Shown: positions 4,402 to 5,816 of the stretch, piece by piece | How positions within the stretch are numbered: position 1 is the stretch's first letter | Layout of the letters: every line of letters begins with the position of its first letter | NCBI GenBank assembly: GCA_938003715.1 | Contig: CALKYK010000118.1 | Coordinates: 1-5,816 of the forward strand | Source: an uncultured Gammaproteobacteria bacterium | GTDB lineage: Bacteria; Pseudomonadota; Gammaproteobacteria; Steroidobacterales; Woeseiaceae | Length of the DNA: 5,816 nucleotides | Direction of reading: 5' to 3' | Program-made: the position numbers and the translations under genes | Notes under the pieces: model-generated | The model's database searches: none | What the model was told of the DNA's origin: nothing | What the model saw: only the letters and a program-made list of their open reading frames with translations

Positions 4402-5816
4402 TACGTCACCTGTGTCTCTTCAGCGGGCTCGGCCTCGTCGAACCCGGGCGGCGGCTCGTCCAGCAGCTTCTTGAGCCCGGCCAGGCTCGTCCGCCGATCC
4501 ACGCGCTCGTCCTGGTGCTGGCGCAGGAACTCGATGATGCGCGGCCAGCGCGCGACCGCTTCGTCGACGCGCCGGTCCGTACCGCGCTGGTAGGCGCCGA
4601 CGGCGATCAGGTCCCGGTGCTGCTGGTATATCGAATAGATCTTACGGAATCGTGAAATCAGGATCTGCTGGTCGTCTCCGGCGATCTGCGGCATGGCGCG
4701 GCTGACCGAGGTCTCGACGTCCACCGCCGGGTAGATGCCGGCGTCGCCCAGCGAGCGCGACAGCACGATGTGCCCGTCGAGGATGGCCCGCGCCGCGTCG
4801 ACGATCGGGTCGTTCTGGTCGTCGCCCTCGGCGAGCACGGTGTAGATCGCGGTGATCGAGCCCTGCTTGCCGAAGCCGTTGCCGGCGCGTTCGACGAGCT
4901 GCGGCAGTTTCGCGAACACCGAGGGCGGATAGCCCTTGGTGGCCGGCGGCTCGCCGATCGCCAGCGCGATCTCGCGCTGCGCCTGGGCAAAGCGCGTCAG
5001 CGAATCCATCAGGAGCAGCACGTTCTTGCCCTGGTCGCGGAAATACTCCGCGATCGCAGCCGACAACCAGGCGCCGTGCATGCGCATCAGCGGCGTGTCG
5101 TCGGCCGGCGTGGCTACGATGACGGCGCGGCGCATGCCTTCGTCGCCGAGCGTCATCTCGATGAATTCCTTGACCTCGCGTCCGCGCTCACCAATCAGGC
5201 CGACGACCACGACGTCTGCGTCGGTGTTGCGGGTCATCATGCCGAGCAGCATGCTCTTGCCGACGCCCGAGCCGGCAAAAAGGCCCATGCGCTGGCCGCG
5301 TCCGACCGGCAGCAGGGCATTGATCGAGCGAATGCCGACGTCGATCGGCTCGCGGATCGGTCGCCGCTCGAGCGGATTGATGCTGGAGCCGAACAGCGGC
5401 ACCGATTCGCCGGCATCGAGGCTCGGCCCGGTGTCGAGCGGCATGCCGCGGCCGTCCAGCACGCGGCCGAGGATGGCGTCGCCGACCGTCACTTCGGGGA
5501 CGCCGGCGACCGGGATGACGCGCGCGTTCGGCACGATGCCGCGCATGTCGCCGGTCGGCATCAGGTACAGGCGCTCGCCGGCGAAACCGACCACCTCGGC
5601 CTCGACCAGGCGCCCGTCCTCGGCGACGATATCGCAGCGTCCGCCGACCGGCGCGTGGCAGCCTTCGGCTTCGAGCGCAAGACCGACCGAGCGGCGCAGC
5701 ACGCCCTCGACGACCATCGTCGGCGGCGGATCCAGCGCCCGCTCGACGTAACGCCCGAGTCGCAGCGAGCGTTCGAGGTTGCGATTCGGGTTCGGCCCGG
5801 CAAACTGCGGCAGGTC
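4401..5816 (-). CDS. fliI: Flagellar type III export ATPase FliI (5' end beyond window)
   Basis: FliI is the cytoplasmic F1-beta-like ATPase that, with FliH and FliJ, powers delivery of flagellar subunits to the export gate. Numbered from the Met codon at 5717, the Walker A loop AGSGVGKS is at residues 148-155, the GERGREV segment with the catalytic Glu at 176-182, Walker B (VLLLMD) at 233-238, and the F1-type ATPase signature PAVDVETSVS at 330-339. The frame stays open for another 33 codons to the window edge. That extension contains no ATG, GTG or TTG and includes an LGRYVERAL segment resembling the N-terminal region of other FliI proteins, so the real start is probably just outside the window. 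The visible 471 residues are close to the family's usual length. The stop TAA overlaps the fliJ ATG (TAATG), indicating translational coupling. The acidic, proline-containing C-terminal tail is slightly longer than that of enteric FliI. Identification is firm; SctN-type secretion ATPases are excluded by the fli neighbours. Confidence 0.97.
   Translation of the reverse strand, partial: DLPQFAGPNPNRNLERSLRLGRYVERALDPPPTMVVEGVLRRSVGLALEAEGCHAPVGGRCDIVAEDGRLVEAEVVGFAGERLYLMPTGDMRGIVPNARVIPVAGVPEVTVGDAILGRVLDGRGMPLDTGPSLDAGESVPLFGSSINPLERRPIREPIDVGIRSINALLPVGRGQRMGLFAGSGVGKSMLLGMMTRNTDADVVVVGLIGERGREVKEFIEMTLGDEGMRRAVIVATPADDTPLMRMHGAWLSAAIAEYFRDQGKNVLLLMDSLTRFAQAQREIALAIGEPPATKGYPPSVFAKLPQLVERAGNGFGKQGSITAIYTVLAEGDDQNDPIVDAARAILDGHIVLSRSLGDAGIYPAVDVETSVSRAMPQIAGDDQQILISRFRKIYSIYQQHRDLIAVGAYQRGTDRRVDEAVARWPRIIEFLRQHQDERVDRRTSLAGLKKLLDEPPPGFDEAEPAEETQVT

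Noticed and set aside
1..5816. Mobile element, CRISPR array, tRNA/rRNA or a novel defence or secretion system
   Set aside because: The window is filled by contiguous conserved flagellar genes. I saw no spaced repeats, transposase, terminal repeats or RNA-gene features.

Overview
The whole window is one flagellar export and switch locus, read entirely from the minus strand. In transcription order (right to left) it holds fliI (5' end outside the window), fliJ, fliK, fliL, fliM, fliN, fliO, and the first four codons of what is probably fliP. High GC content, strong G/C third-position bias, the fliIJ-fliK-fliLMNO(P) gene order, and two near-perfect sigma-54 (RpoN) -24/-12 promoters point to a gammaproteobacterium with a polar-type RpoN flagellar hierarchy, as in Pseudomonas or Vibrio. 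I cannot name the genus.

Layout: positions 5816-4401 encode the export ATPase FliI; its TAA stop overlaps the fliJ ATG (TAATG). FliJ, the coiled-coil export chaperone/stalk, ends at 3967. An 82-bp gap follows with a consensus sigma-54 promoter and then fliK (3884-2544), the hook-length ruler. A 185-bp gap after fliK is the main non-coding stretch. It holds a second sigma-54 promoter, a 14-bp perfect palindrome abutting it, an IHF-like site in an AT-rich island, and a FleQ-like half-conserved inverted repeat. From there fliL, fliM, fliN, fliO and fliP are packed with gaps of 22 bp or less, or overlapping, and look like one operon.

Together the products build and run the flagellum. FliI and FliJ energise and feed the type III export gate. 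FliK measures the hook and switches export specificity. FliL sits at the stator-rotor interface. FliM and FliN form the C-ring switch that reads CheY-P. FliO helps assemble the FliP-containing export gate. The two internal RpoN promoters would let fliK and the fliL operon be timed separately from fliIJ.

I found no mobile element, CRISPR array, RNA gene or foreign insertion. No novel system is evident. The parts most worth a second look are the regulatory region between fliK and fliL and a rather divergent FliM.
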